From assembly GCF_047663525.1 (NCBI RefSeq), contig NC_092602.1, positions 2,115,501 through 2,179,500 of the forward strand: 64,000 nucleotides of DNA, read 5' to 3'. The notes beneath the pieces are model-generated. The model was not told the DNA's origin, did not search any database, and was given only the letters and a program-made list of their open reading frames with translations. Below, one piece after another: positions 34,101 through 46,990 of this stretch. The first letter of the stretch is position 1; the number at the start of each line of letters is the position of its first letter. The DNA comes from Anas platyrhynchos (taxonomy: Eukaryota; Chordata; Aves; Anseriformes; Anatidae). The position numbers and the translations under genes are program-made.

Positions 34101-37100
34101 TCACTACCAGCTGAGAAAATTGGCTCCGAGATGTATCCCTTATCTCGGCGCTCACATCTAGCAATTTGCTGCTCAGTGATGCAGAAGTAGGTAGATTGCC
34201 ACCTAGATTTAAGGTTGATTTAAATGTGCTGCTCGGGAAACTGCAGCAGTGGTGGAAGCAAGTCTGCGCTGCTGCAGGATCCCTGCTCGCTGATGCCATC
34301 AGTCTCACACTGACGTTTTTCTCTGGGGAAGGTTAGCGTAGCATAGACAGTATGACTTTAATTTGCTCGGCTGTCTTTCTGCTCCAAATGCATATTGATT
34401 TGCCCTTTCTTTGTGATCCCCTACCTTTCCTCATCACCCAGTGGGAGAAGTTCAGAGTCTCCTCCCATAAAGCATTCTGTAGGCAGGGCTGCTTCAAAAT
34501 GTCAGGAGCAAAAATCCGGAGAGAATATTTTAATGCTTCTCACTCCACGTAGATCCTTTCAGCTAGGTTTAAAGCGAGTCAGGATTTAGGGCTGAGTCCT
34601 CATTTGAACTTTCTGCATGACTTCTAATTAACCACGTGCAGTACATGCAGCATCCTAAATGCGGAAATTCGGACCACTGAAATAGTGGTCAGCGACTTTG
34701 GTCTAAAGAACAGACCCAGAAATCTCACAGACATCCCCAGAAAAAGAAAAGGTGTAGCAAGAACTGTTGTATGTGACCAGGAAACATGATCCACAAAGCA
34801 ACTGCAAAGTGAAACAACTACGATATACACCTAAAATGTGGCTTTGTGTTTAAAGATCCTTATGATTTTATTCATGGCACTCATGCCGTGTAAGTCGTGC
34901 CTGGATCAGTGCCACTCTGCAGTGTATTCCATTATCAGTGCTCACGCTACTTCCCCAAATTAACCATCAGCTGCATAAACATTCAGTGATTAAGGCCGGA
35001 AGGCTTAAAACCTGCTCTGTACTGACTCTGGCACCAGCGAAGACAGCATGTGTGCTGACACTGACATTTATCCAGATTGCTCCTCCAGGAAAGCATTTTT
35101 CCTTTAAATTCCTCTCTCCAGTACATGCAAGCATATTTAAAATGGGGAAACGAGTATTTCTGTCTATAGATCTCTTCTAAATCATATCTTTAAAAGTTTA
35201 GATGTGTTCTGTGAAGTGCCTAGACAATGGGAGCATGTTTTTTTCGGCAGCAGTGGTCTCTAGTTTTGAAGTAGAGGAGAGGAATCCAATGTACGTGTGT
35301 TTCCATTTGCCTTTGACATGAGCAGGATATTCATGTCAGTAGGTCAGTGTCTTATGACAGCGCGCTGAGTCAGTGCTGAGTGGAGTAGCACGTTTGTTTT
35401 CAGACTTTGACCATATTTATTTGGCGTTTAGTTTAAAATGAGCAAAAGCTCCGCATTGTAAAGCTCTCAGATGGAAATTTAAGTTTACTGCTAGCCATTC
35501 TCTCAGATGCTTTTTGTATCTATAGAAATGCTGAACTGCAGGCACTAAGAAGTTAAGGAGCTGATATAGGTGGTGGGTTTTGTTGCCGTTGTTGAATGGG
35601 GTTCCCTGGCACAGCTCTGCAGCCAGAGTTGCTGTTCTGTAGGAGCAACTTCCACGGCAACGTGGTTCCTTGTCGGGCTCTGCGAAGTGTAACGCAGAGG
35701 GTCTTAATCAAAATTAAGCCTTTTCTTGCCTCAAATCTTTTGCTTACCTGGGTATAGTAATTGGTCAAAGTCTAGAAACCACACCAGAAAAAATGAATGT
35801 CATAATGAAAGTGCACAGGACTTTGATCTGTTTGAAATGCCTGTGTGTTTGTTTTTACAGATTAACAACATGAAGACCAAATTTAAAGAGACCATTGAGA
35901 AGTGTGACAGTCTGGAACAGAGGCTGAATGACTTGCTCAAAGAAAAGCAGTCTGTCGAAAGGAAGTGGGTACCGCTGCCAGGTTTAGTTCCATGCAGCCA
36001 TTAAAGCTCTGCACGCTGACATCCAAAAAGAGGGAAAAAAAAAAAAAAAAAGAATCTTGCTATTCTTGGGCAACTTTGAGCTATTTAAACCGGTTTACTG
36101 AGAACCCCGCTCATTTATAAAAAGCTCTCATTTCTGTAGGTGTTCCCAACTTGAAAGTGCCTGAGTGGAACGCAGCTTTTGGGCCCATGGCTCTTTTTAC
36201 ATGGTCTGCATATTTAGCTTTCAGTAGTCTTCCTCTGCCTGCTCAGAAGCAGACACCAGTCTGTTTTGCAGGTCAGATACCTCCAAAGAGGAGAAAAGAA
36301 GCCCGACAGAGGCATCTCACCCAGCACAGAGAAAAGTGTAGATCTTAGGAGGTGCTTAGATAAAAGATGTCAGGCATGGAGAGGGTGCAGATCGGCGTGT
36401 TCCAGCTCCCTAGGTGGGGCTGTGTGGTCTGTTTGAGCGAAGGGCCATCTTCAGGGTCTTGAACTTACAGTTTGGTGGGGGTCAGTATCTACAATCTCTG
36501 ACTGCCCTTAGCTGTCAGGACCACATGTAATTCCTGTGCCCTTTCTGGCACCCGTTCTTGAAATTGCAGATGCACGTTCAAGGTTACACTCCCGTGCTCC
36601 CCCCACATCCTGTCTGTTGCCTGCACTGTTGCTCTTTGGTACGATGTGGAATTGCCCAACTTGCGAGGGAAAGGACCGTCCTGGGTTATGCAGTTTGAGG
36701 GTCAAAGGTGTGGTTCTGCTCCCACAGCATCCTGGTTTCTGTGCAGGTAGCAGCGTGCAGGCAAGCGGGTGTTAGCAAGCCTTAAACTGGGTTGAAAAAT
36801 CCTGGGGGGTTCGGTCCTTTTGTGTTGCCTTCCCTGGTCAAAAGACACAAACCAAGTTCTGGGTGGTCTTGGTGGGGCTGGGGACAGTTGGGGAGACGGT
36901 TTCCCTAAGGACTGGAAATAAAAAGGATGCAGTGATGGTTAATTTAGTGCAATACACTGCTCTTCCTGACCTGTGCTTCTATTTGCAAGGTGTTCTCAGC
37001 TGAATAACAAAGTGGCTAAACTTTCCAACGAGCTGAAGGAGGAACAAGAACTGAATAAGTGTTTGCGAGCGAATCAAGCCATGCTCCAGAACAAGCTCAA

Positions 37101-37350
37101 GGAAGAGGAGAGAGTGCTGAAGGAAACGTGCGAGCAGAAGGACCTGCAGATCTCGGAGATCCAGGAGCAGTTGCGAGATGTCATGTTCTACTTAGAGACA
37201 CAACAGAAAATCAATCACCTCCCAGCTGAGACCCGGCAGGAGATTCAGGAAGGACAGATCAACATTGCGGTGGCATCTTCGGCCAGCTCCTCCACGGGGG
37301 GCTCAGGCAAACCTTCTTCCAGGAGAGGCCGTGGCAAGAGGGGCAAATGA
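25148..37350 (+). CDS. BRAP: BRAP, BRCA1-associated protein / IMP E3 ubiquitin ligase (12 coding exons)
   Basis: Cytoplasmic RING E3 ligase (impedes mitogenic signal propagation) that inhibits KSR-dependent Raf-MEK coupling, is released by active Ras, and binds nuclear localisation signals. Exons: 25148-25229, 25307-25453, 26020-26221, 26961-27150, 28330-28443, 28928-29076, 30755-30830, 31441-31579, 32080-32189, 33876-33965, 35861-35964, 36990-37350. Phases close to 1764 nt, 587 residues (human 592). Order: conserved BRAP2/RRM-like region about 125-245; RING with C260, C263, C279, H281, H284, C287, C296, C299; UBP zinc finger about 302-385; coiled coil about 404-550; basic C-terminus R-G-R-G-K-R-G-K. 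The start [12 protein letters not shown] equals human. The frame stays open upstream into the promoter minisatellite, but that extension has no homologue. The least conserved part is the acidic/polar linker in exons 2-3. Confidence 0.97.
28928..29076 (+). CDS. BRAP: BRAP exon 6: RING finger
   Basis: Encodes [16 protein letters not shown] and then [14 protein letters not shown], the first six zinc ligands of the RING. The last two (C-P-V-C) are in exon 7. Apart from E for D before D-T-T it is the same as human. The acceptor is TTTCGAAG, followed by the conserved G-A-S-L-P-V. Confidence 0.95.
31441..31579 (+). CDS. BRAP: BRAP exon 8: UBP-type zinc finger
   Basis: Encodes [14 protein letters not shown] and H-F-E-E-T-Q-H-T-Y, the Cys/His ligands and ubiquitin-binding core of the ZnF-UBP fold. 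No change in any ligand is seen. Confidence 0.95.
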
Positions 37351-37768
37351 AGATCGGAACACGCTGCTCCCAAACTGAATCTGGCCCTGCTGGTGGTAGG
37401 CCAGGCCCTCCTCTTGGGACTCCGGCTGGGAACGCCCAGTTCAGTAAAGCTCGGCTAGAAATTGTCTTCAGAGCTTCTCATAAAACTGGCTGCCAGTCAC
37501 TGGAGGTGTCTGTGGTATTTAAAAGCATTTCACTGCACTATTTAGCTGTTTTTAGGCAGATCTTAATGACCATTTTGCCTTCCTACCTTTTCAGAGCCCC
37601 CTCCTGTCGTGCGTTTGACTTTCTTCTTGGAGAGTATTCTGTTCTGGGGTGGGTGCAGGGTGTTCGACACCGCGTTCCCTCAGGGGTGCTGCGGGGTAGG
37701 CTAAGGCCCAGCGTGTAAGGCTTCTCAAGTTCTTCTCCCCACTCCTGGATTTAAAAGTATTCTCGATT

Positions 37769-37774
37769 AATAAA
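37769..37774 (+). terminator. BRAP: BRAP proximal polyadenylation signal AATAAA
   Basis: Canonical hexamer 419 bases after the stop codon; a second AATAAA follows at 37886-37891. Confidence 0.6.
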
Positions 37775-39349
37775 TGATTTTTTTATTTAAGAAACGATGT
37801 AAATTAGATTATATGCATCTCCTTGTAGTATGTGCAGACCAGACACTGCAGAACAGTTGGCGCAGGAGTAGAGCTGTAGTTTGGAAATAAAAAGGAGCGA
37901 GGTGTGGAAACGAAACCATCTCAGCGGTGTAAGAAACTGAACGAGTCCTCACGGCTTGTAATGTAGGATATTAAACACTTTAAGGACTCTGCTACTATCC
38001 GTTTCTTCATTTTAGGGTGGCCTTTGACAGGCCGGCCGTCGCTGCCTTTGGTGCAGAAGGTATCAAGGTCTTTTTAGTCTGGGAATTGTCTAACATAGTT
38101 ATTTTACAGGCATTTCTACAAATTAAATGGAGCTGTCTTTGTGAAAATGGGCCCGTGGTGTGGGCCAGGAGCTGCCAGAGTGTCCCGATCCTCCCGGAGC
38201 GGGGTGCGTACGCTTTCCCTTTCTTAGCCGCACTCGGAGCGTGTTGGCATGAGCTCCAACACTATCCTCAGAACGAGGTGAGGAAAATAACCAACGCAGC
38301 GTTTTTGCAGCCCCATTCCTACATGCCTGCACTCGGCCCTCGCACTGCTGCCAGCCCCCAGCCCACCCCTGGGGCTGCTGTGCTCGGGTTTGCCCCGCAG
38401 AGCTGAGCGCGCTGCCCTGCGACCAGACCCTCGCCACTAGATGCAGCTGTTGTATCCAGTTACTGGGAGCCTCGTGCTGCCTCTGCTGCTCTGGATCGTG
38501 GCTCTGTCCAAAATCCTGGCTGGCAAAACTTTTCTGTTACTTGCCCAAAAAGTATGCCAACCCCCCAGGGGAAATCTGAGGACAAATCCTTTTTTTTTTC
38601 CTCTTTCCACTAAAGTATGTACCAGACTCGATGCTCTGGTTAGGCTCAGTTTTATCATGATTGGAGGGGTGACTGTTCTGTTTGCTGTGTTGTGCTCAGC
38701 AGCCTGAGTGTTTAAATGCTAATTCCTTTTTAAAAATGTTTGGGGAGTCGTGCAGTTGTCTCTTCAGACCACAGCACGATCCCCTTCCCTGGTTGGAAGT
38801 GCAGGAACAGCCTCAATCTTTAGTCTGTAACACTGAAAATGGAGATCTGAATTCTTTGTTCCAGTTTGGAGCTAGTAAGTAAGACAGCTGGTCCTTTACT
38901 GATCGTTGTTCTTTTTGGCCAAGCAAAAGGAATGAGTTACAAAACGTAGAATGACTCTCGGAAGGTGAGTCTGCATCCTCTGCTTCCTGACGTTACCGGC
39001 TGGAGGTGTTAAACTTCCTCATGTTTGTTCGTGCACTCGTTGCATCCACTGCTTTGGTTCGAAGATCTGCCCCGATCACCTGGAACTTCCACCTTTTCTA
39101 ACTTTGTAGCATGAATGTACACTAACTCTTTTCTAGTGAGTGGATTGTACAGCCTCTGCCTTCTGTAAATTATTCTAAGGACCTAGCGATGTACAACACA
39201 GCTTGCTCTCCTATAGAAACTATTTTATTTAAGATATATTTTTACACCACCTGAAGATCCTCCAACCTTTCGCTGGAAGCTTGCTTTGTGTAGAACACTA
39301 AGATGCTGTACTGTATCCTGGACTTCATTTTCAAAAAATGTGACTGAAA

Positions 39350-39355
39350 ATTAAA
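39350..39355 (+). terminator. BRAP: BRAP candidate distal polyadenylation signal ATTAAA
   Basis: Variant hexamer followed within 15-25 bases by a strong GT-rich element, the best downstream element seen after the BRAP stop. Confidence 0.55.
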
Positions 39356-39375
39356 AGGGCGTGCAGTGTGTCTGT

Positions 39376-42300
39376 GTGTGCTAACTGGCCGGGGAGGGAG
39401 GAGGTGGCAGGGAAAAGGGCAAAATGTGTGGCCTGTTCATTTTAAAGTCCTGACTTGAAGGCAAAGCTGCCCAGATAAGGTTTTTGTGATGTTTGGGTTG
39501 GGGGGAAGCTTCATTCAGCTGAGCTGGTAGGAGGTAAGGCAGGGTAGGTATCTCCAGCTCAGGAGAAGCGGGAAGCAAAGCTGGTTGAATACTTGTGTTA
39601 AATCAATTTACCCCGTCCTCAAGGAGTCCCCTTCACCTAATATCGTGCTGGGTGGCAAGGCCTGGAAAAAGCAGCGGGGCTCGGACCTCTCCCGCCTGCA
39701 GTCTGCTCCAACATCTGGTCAGATTTGTGGCCGGTGACTCAGGATCGCCAGAGCAAAAGGTTGCAGCAGCACAAAGCTTCCCCCGAGCACTGGACGGCCG
39801 AGGGCGGCCAAGCTTCTGCTATGATTAGGAGCCTTAAAATAGATTTTATACAGAGGGTTCTAAAACCACGAAGGAAAACTCCCCCCGCTGAACGGCGAAG
39901 GGGTCGTGCTGCTTCCCCTGGTGCGGTGCTGAAACACCTGGGGTGCCTTGGCACTACACATGGTGGAAAACGGGGGGGAAGTTCCAACAGGGGCAGCAAA
40001 TGGAGGAGCTCTGTGCTGCAGACAGGGCAGCAAAAATGGCCAAGGCAGCTCCAGAGCGTCCAGCATCACCCTTGTATCCCTGGGGCGAGAGCACCCATCT
40101 GCTGCAGGTCACCGGGGACTGTAGGAAATGCAGCGGGATCTAAAACGGCCAGGGAGAAACCCAGATGGAGAGGAGCAGGAGCCAGAAGTTGCACCCAGCT
40201 TGGCAGCGTCCCCCTGGCTTTGAGGACGCCGCCAGGATTCGGCCCAGCTCCCAGGGAGAGGCGCTTAAACGGGGCGGCGAGTTGACGTGGATCCTCGTCA
40301 TCCCTTCGGACTGCGGGGCCAGGGACTTGTTAATTTTTCAGCGGGCCCGTTTGCCCCTTGGGAACGCGTCCCATAACACCAATTAATGCCCTCAGTGACG
40401 CCGGTTTGCCGGTTTAGGAGCAGAGGACCCAGGTGAGGTGCTACCCCCGTGCTTCGTGCCCTGGAAAAGCCCCACACTGGCAGAGCAGACACGGAGGAAC
40501 CCCACGGGTGTCCATCTGTCCCTCCGAGCCTGACAGACACCGTGCTCCCCGTGCCCCATAGAGGGGCAGGGTCCTGCCCGCCGTGCCCCGGGGCCGGGGT
40601 AGCGGCAGCCTCTCCGTGCCGCGTTTATCTTTCCATCAGAGCCGAATTCCCCAAGGCCCCGTGGAAAATTCCTGCCTTGATCCGCACCGCCCGGCGTGTC
40701 CGTTCTCGTCGGAGCGCCGAGGAAGTGGCGCTGGGATCTCTCCTACTCTTTTTTTCCCCCCCTCTTCTGAAGCGAGCGGGCAGCGGGCTCAGATAACAGG
40801 GGCTGAGGGCAAACCCACCCAGCCCACGGCGCTCTCCAAAGGGGCCCCGCTCCTGTCTGCGGTGCTTGAGGCCATTTGTGTCTCCTCCAGGTGAAGCCCT
40901 GCACAGGTTATGAGGATCAGGAAAACCCGAGGTACAAAACTGGGGAAATCCATGAGCCTGGGCCCTTTTGGGACGCAGCAATCCGTGCAGATCCCAGCTT
41001 TTTGAGTAAAATTATCTGCTGCTCCCAGCCTTTCCTGCTCCGTGACCCCTCCGGCAGCACCCAGGGTCCGGGTCCACACTCCCCATGGAGCAGGAGGCGC
41101 TTCTGGACGTTCGCTTTCTTTAAGGTCCAAGTCACGGCCCTGAGCCAAACCCTTCCTGCTCCCGCGCCACCCCTGAGCGAACGCCTTTAGAGCAGCAGGC
41201 AGCGTTTATAGCTTTGCCCCCTCTTGACCTGGAAGTAATTGGTTAATTGCGTTAGACAACAAACCTCGAGACGCTCACGTGCTTTCCTGCCACCTTCGAG
41301 CAGCGAGCGGGAGGGGAGGGTCGCGCTCCTCCTAAATATGTTAGAAACATCAAGAGAAATCGATGTTTCCTTCCCCGCCAGGAAATCGGTCCCACTTGAG
41401 CCTATTTTGGGGCCAGCAGCTCCTATAAAGCTCCTGGAGGCTCCGCAGCCTCGCCGGAGCTGGCTCAGGGGCAGGCTTTGGGCAGCAGGTAAAGGTTTTG
41501 GGGCTCCCTGGTGCCAGCACGCCAGGAGGTGGGGATGTGGGCCTTTGTGCAGGTGTAGCCACGCGATGGTTTTGTGGTCGTGGATGTTAACGGGGTTTGT
41601 GGGCTCGAGGGCAGGGGGAGAGAGGCGAGGAGGAGCCGTCTGCGCGTTGCTCCCAGCCTGAGATCCCCGCGGGTGCTGGTGCCGAGGGTGGCACCCGGCT
41701 GAGCTGCCCCTAGAGCAGGTGGAGAGGGTGCAAAATATCTGCAAAAGCCACCTGGCTGCCCCAGGCCGAGCAGTCAGCTCCTTTATGCGCTTGAGGAGTG
41801 CTTTCCTGGAGGTATTTTACAACTTGGCTGCTTTCCTTTCCTGTTTTCAGCGTCCCTATGCTCTTGGGGGGCGATGTCAGTGTGGGATGTGGCTGGGTTT
41901 TTTGGGGTGTGAAGCTGGTGATGTTCCTGCCAGCTGCCTGCACCCCTCTGCCTCCCTCTCCCCTCTGCTTACAGGTGGCTTTATGTGATCATTTTTGGCT
42001 TCTCCAAAAATGATTGGGTTGCTCCGTTAGGTGAAGAAATGCCCTGTGAGCAGAGGGGCACACGAAACAAACCCACCTCGGTGCTCCCCCTCTCTCTGGG
42101 GATGGTGGAGACCTTCGCCTCCGAGCTCTACACCTAAAACCACGGCGGATCTGCTTGGGGTGGAAAACGTGCTCAGGTCTTTGGGAACAATTCCTCTGCT
42201 CCACCGCTAAGCTCGGTCCAAGCAGAATTAAGGCTTGGAGGAATCCCAGTGCTGTTGGCGCGCGTCCACGGCCTGCCTGGAGCCCCAGCTGGAAAACCAC

Positions 42301-45300
42301 CCGTGGGGGCCGAGAGGGAGACGGGGACCCCGATGGTGAGGACCTGGCTGCTCCCATCCTGCCTGCTTCCCTCCACGAGCACAGGGAACGCGCCAGGAGC
42401 AGAGGGAGCCTTCCCCAGCCAATTCTCCTTGCCAAATACTTCCCATTTTTCTCCAGCTTCACAAGGGAGAAGCAGAAAGCCCAGGAGCTGCCGGCCTCCC
42501 CCTCACCACCCTGCCCCTGCGGCTTCATGGCAAGGGAGACCCAGCTCGGGGTCCCGAGGGGTCCGTGGGGGGCCGGAGCCGCTGCGGGGCTGCCGAGGTT
42601 TGTTGCAGCTGGGTGGCACCGCAGGCGCTTTCCTCCGCAGCGATCGCTCGTGCTGCAGAAGCGGTTAAGAGGATTAGGTATTCCTGATCGTGTTCGCAGC
42701 TGCGCTAGCTGTAACCGAGAGGAGAAATCCAAGTGCTTCATCTTGGGAAGTGACTCCGTGGGGCTGGAAGGGAATTCTCCCCCGGGACCCCGCATCTGGG
42801 TATGTTCTCAGAGCCGGCTCTTGCACGGAGCCGCGCGTATTCGCAGTTCCTGCGGGGCCGTAGCTGAAATTGGGCCGTCTGGCCGCCTTAGAAAGCCCAG
42901 GCTCTTGTGGAAAACGTGGTGCGAGCCAGCCCGGATGCAGGGCTCCGAGCTGCAGTCCTGCCTCCAAAATGTCAGCTCCCACGCAGAAAGGTCGACGGCT
43001 CTCGAGTGCCCCAAACGAAACGGAGAACGCCTTGGGAAGCGCGCCGGGTTGCAAGGAGAAGGGAGACCCTCCCCGGCCGTCGGGGCCACCGCTGCCGAGC
43101 CCTTGGCCGCGACCGCAGGCAGGCTGGGCTGAGGGGGAGTATGGAATCCATTAAGCTTTTTTCCAACCTTAAACAAAAATGTGGCCTCGGAACCAAGAAG
43201 ACACCCCTCCTCGACACGCGCACGCTCGCTGGAAGCGCTCGGCGCTGCCGGCGGAGGCTGGGCCCCGGGGGTTGCTGCACGGAGGGGTGGGAGGTTTTTC
43301 TCCACCGATGGAGCTGTTGAGGATGCTCCCAGGGTTCATCCCGAGCCAAAATCACCGATCTGAGCCTCAGGTGCAAGGGGAAAAGTTGCACAGCTCCGAT
43401 ATTTCTGATGATTTTAGCAGGGAGTTCTGGAGGTCAGGAGGGGGAATGCCAGAGGTTCCAAATCCAGCCCTCTCCAAACCCGAGCATGTGCCAAAAAATG
43501 ACAACCAAGATCCTAAGCTGAGGTTTGTCCTTCAAACGTACCTGTGCCTGCTCTGGAGTGGTTTCCTTCTAATCACTGGGGATTAAAAGCAAAGTGCACC
43601 GAAACATCTGAGGTGAGGGGGCACGGAGGAAATTCCTCGCACGCTGGTAATAACAACGGAAAGCTGCTCTGTGAAGCAAACCTGAGGCTGACTTGGTTTT
43701 TAATGGACATCTGTCTGTAGGGGGAAAAAATGCCATGGCAACTGGCTTTCTTGTTGGCATGCCTGTCTCAGCAAAGGGATAGGGAGAGGACGGGTACTGA
43801 AGGGTCTGCGCAGCAGCGCTTGGGAAATGTGGAGGCACAGCACGACGAGGCTGCGAGGCGAAGGTTGTTTATGCTCCACGAGCACCAGATCTTGAGGGAT
43901 TTAAGAGCTAAATCTTGGCATAACGATCGCTTTGTCTGCTGCTGCTTAGCAGGAGTTAGGCTGGGTCCTCCCCTCCCCTTTGTGAAAAAGGCTAAATCAA
44001 ATAAATAAAACAATAACCGAATAAAGCACGGGGCTAGGGCCAAGACCTCCTGGTGCTGGGGGCTCCCCGTTTGCAGCCCCATCCCGAACCCGCAGTGGAA
44101 ATGGGGGGCCTCCGACCAGCTCCTGCCTCCCGAGGAGGGGAAAGCCCTTGCTTAGGGACCGCAGCTGATGGAAACGGAGAGCGAGGTTCATTGAGCTGGT
44201 GGTTATAGGTAAAAGGAGCTCTGGCACTCGTGCCCCTCTCTCCCAAGCCTTGTGCGCGGCTCCACGGTGCGTCTGCCACCCGCAGCCCCAAGGGAGCTGG
44301 AGGAGGATGTTCCTGAAAGGAATTGGGAAGGTGCACGTGGGGCTCAGAAATATGAACATGGTGGGAGCTGGAGCCGAGCTGTGACTCGGAGGGGCCGCGG
44401 GCGATGAAAAGACGCTGCACGGTGACCGGGGTGGGGAGGAAGAGCTGAAGCAGGCTGAGGTTGTCTCGCCTTGGAGCTGGGGCTTTGCTCAGTGATGTGC
44501 ACGCGCCTCTTTCAGGTTTGGCCAGTGGTGCGTTCATCAGTTAAAACTGATGGCAGCTTCGGTGACTAGCTGATATCCTCTCTCTCTGGGAAGTGCTTCT
44601 CACGTTGGTTACAGCGCCTGATTTGTTTTCCTAACGTCTTTCTGAGCGTCTCTTTGGAGACTCCCCGTGCCCAGAGCGTCATTCACAAAGCTTCAGCCTC
44701 CAAGAGAGGGATTAGCGGTAATGGATAAATAAGAGAAGTCTTCGGGGAAAAGAAAACACACGTGTAGAAATACTCAGGTCTGCGAGCTGCTCTCACAGCT
44801 GATTCTGCTTAAAATAAATGCTGAGGGCTCGTGTCGGCTGTCCCTCCGCGGGCGTGCGTGTTTCATCACGTCGAGGGCTGCTGAGGATCACCCCGGCTGG
44901 CTCGAGGAAGCGCCCGATACCTCAGAGCAGGTTGTATCAAGGAAACGTTGCATCATGCAGCACTTCCGGGTAAGTAACGATGCTATCAGGCTCATTAATC
45001 TTCATGTGCAAATACAGCTCGCACATGCAGACGCAGGACTGAATGGAAGTAGTAGTTTGTAAAAAAAAAAAAAAAGCTCCAACCTGGGACGTGGACGGAA
45101 TGGGTGAAATAGGAAGGGATTCTCCACTGTGGTGGCTTCTGTTCCTTGGACATTGAATCTGGGGTTTTGCTGCAGCCAGACCACTGCATCCAGAGGAAAT
45201 AAAATTAAAAAAAAAAAGCTGTGTGTGTGTCAATAGAGCCAAATCATAAAGTGATAAAAATGGAATATTGGGAATCGCTGCCTGGAAAAAAAGAGCCGTA

Positions 45301-46990
45301 CGCAGGTAGAAGCAGGTCAAGGGAGCTGTGTGCTGTAACGGGAGCACGATCCCGTTGCATGGGGGTGTTGGGCTCGCCGTGGAAGCACGCTCACGAGAGG
45401 CTGAAGCAGCACCTGCTGCCTCCGCCGGGCTGCAGCCGGGTCCGGTGGTGGTGGATGGCACTGCCCCGGCCACTTGGGCTCGGTCACTGCTGCCTTCGCT
45501 TTGAAGTGTTTGCATGAAGATGCTCGACAAACAAAAACGGGAGGCACAATGAAAGCCAAACAGAGCTTAACAAAACAAAGAATACATTGAAGGAGAAAAC
45601 AAGTCAAACAGCAACTGCGCTTGAGTCATTACTGCAGATACGAACACGAGAGCCTTATTCACACAACCACTTTCAAAGTACATAATGTTGCCCCAAAATA
45701 TAAGTTAATGTGCTCATATCATGTCTTAGAAACCATCCCTGCCTGTGGAACTTGCTTTTTTTTTGTGTTCCTGACATCCTTGAATATCAAGGGCTTCGTC
45801 TTTGCCAGCAGGACTCCACAGCATGGCTGCCACTTCAGCACAGTGGAGGCTCTGTAATAGTTCTTAACCTTTACTCCACAAAGAGTGACTAATTGCCATG
45901 CACGTAAATGTCCCTAGCTGAAAAAGCATTGAAATAACTTCCTTTACATTAAAAACAACAAAAAAAAAAAAGCAAAAACAAGAGCCCTGTTAAGTGTCCT
46001 GGATGTGCTCGACTTTGTCTCTTATCAGACTTCCTTGGCTTTTTGGGAAAGCTCCCTAACAGTAGGGCTCCCTACTGTTGAGTAGGGAGCCCTCTTTCTA
46101 CCTGTAGCTTACTTGAATTCATTTCAAGGCGTATTTTGGAGCCCTCGGGTTCTCCCCCCGCTGCTTTTCTCCTGTTGCAGTAGCGCTTTGAGGCCTTCCC
46201 TCAGTCTGAGGTATAAACCAAAAGGCACGGGAGAAATTAGGAGTTTGGTGAAATGCAGGCTTTTGTGTGCTAGTGGATTTTATTATTTTATTTAGATATG
46301 TGGAATTTTTAAAAGTTGTTTCCTAGCTTTTCCTTTAGGTAACGTTAGCTGCTTCCCATTACTAGAGCTTCCCGGGCTGCAGAAATCCTCGATATCCTCC
46401 TCTCTCAGTTCTGTGGCTCTGAAGGAGCAAAACCTTCAGCAAGTTCACTGAAGTGATGGTAAAATATAACTTCCCTGGAACTGCTGGCTCTTTTTTGGGC
46501 ATTTTCAGTGGAGCAATTCTTTGTGCTGAGCCCACCTCAGCTCGCACCCGGCTCCTAGCGAACAACGCGTTAACCACGGGGTTATTTGGGCCTGCAAGGT
46601 GAAACAAAACCAGGAGTTTAACAGTCAGAAGTATAGGGAAAAATGCTAATTTAAGAAAGCTGTTGAATATTGTTATCTTTTTACCACCGCGTGTTGCCAC
46701 CCACAACTTTCAACCGCATGGGAAAACTGTTGCTTTACGAGCAAGGTGTATAAATAATGCCTGCCTAACAGCACCGCTCCTGCTTATTACATTTGAATCC
46801 TGTGGGATTTCTGGAGCATTTCTATGAATAGATTAGACTCTGAGCATTTTGAGTAACCATGGCTATAAATCAATTTAGCTCTTTGGGCTTGCATCTGCTC
46901 CTCCTAATCCCGCGCGTCCACGGGCTTTTATCGGGACAGGGGCGGTTTTATTTTGATGCCGTAGCGTTGGCTGGGGGATCCGTGACAACA
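39376..46990. other. BRAP-ATXN2 intergenic interval without a recognisable gene
   Basis: About 7.6 kb. The first part (about 40.0-43.4 kb) is GC-rich and has overlapping open frames on both strands (for example 42155-43132 plus and 41989-42795 minus) with no domain, no codon pattern and no family I recognise. The rest (43.5-46.9 kb) is mixed, with A-runs at 45061-45075 and 45959-45971 and a hairpin at 46064-46093. No tRNA or rRNA pattern was seen. Regulatory DNA or a non-coding transcript is possible but unproven. Confidence 0.5.
46064..46093. repeat. Perfect 13-bp inverted repeat with 4-base loop
   Basis: Arm AGGGCTCCCTACT at 46064-46076, loop GTTG, perfect complementary arm at 46081-46093. 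The left flank (46051-46063) carries a further partial copy (GCTCCCTAACAGT), so alternative pairings exist. It lies 1.8 kb upstream of ATXN2. Confidence 0.85.

Larger units (their letters stand above)
37351..39375 (+). other. BRAP: BRAP 3' UTR with alternative polyadenylation signals
   Basis: No coding exon follows the stop. AATAAA occurs at 37769-37774 and 37886-37891, and ATTAAA at 39350-39355 followed by a GT-rich stretch (GTGTGTCTGTGTGTG), so transcripts with about 0.4, 0.55 or 2.0 kb of 3' UTR are possible. The A/T-rich end (39100-39355), including TATTTTATTTAAGATATATTT, looks like a distal 3' UTR. Confidence 0.6.

Noticed and set aside
36035-36051. A17 run in BRAP intron 11 as a possible retroposed tail
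   Set aside because: No upstream sequence resembling an mRNA or SINE body and no target-site duplication seen; treated as a simple A-run.
42155-43132. 325-codon plus-strand open frame in the BRAP-ATXN2 interval
   Set aside because: GC-rich DNA with few stop codons, an overlapping long frame on the other strand, no recognisable domain and no splice or promoter context tying it to a gene.
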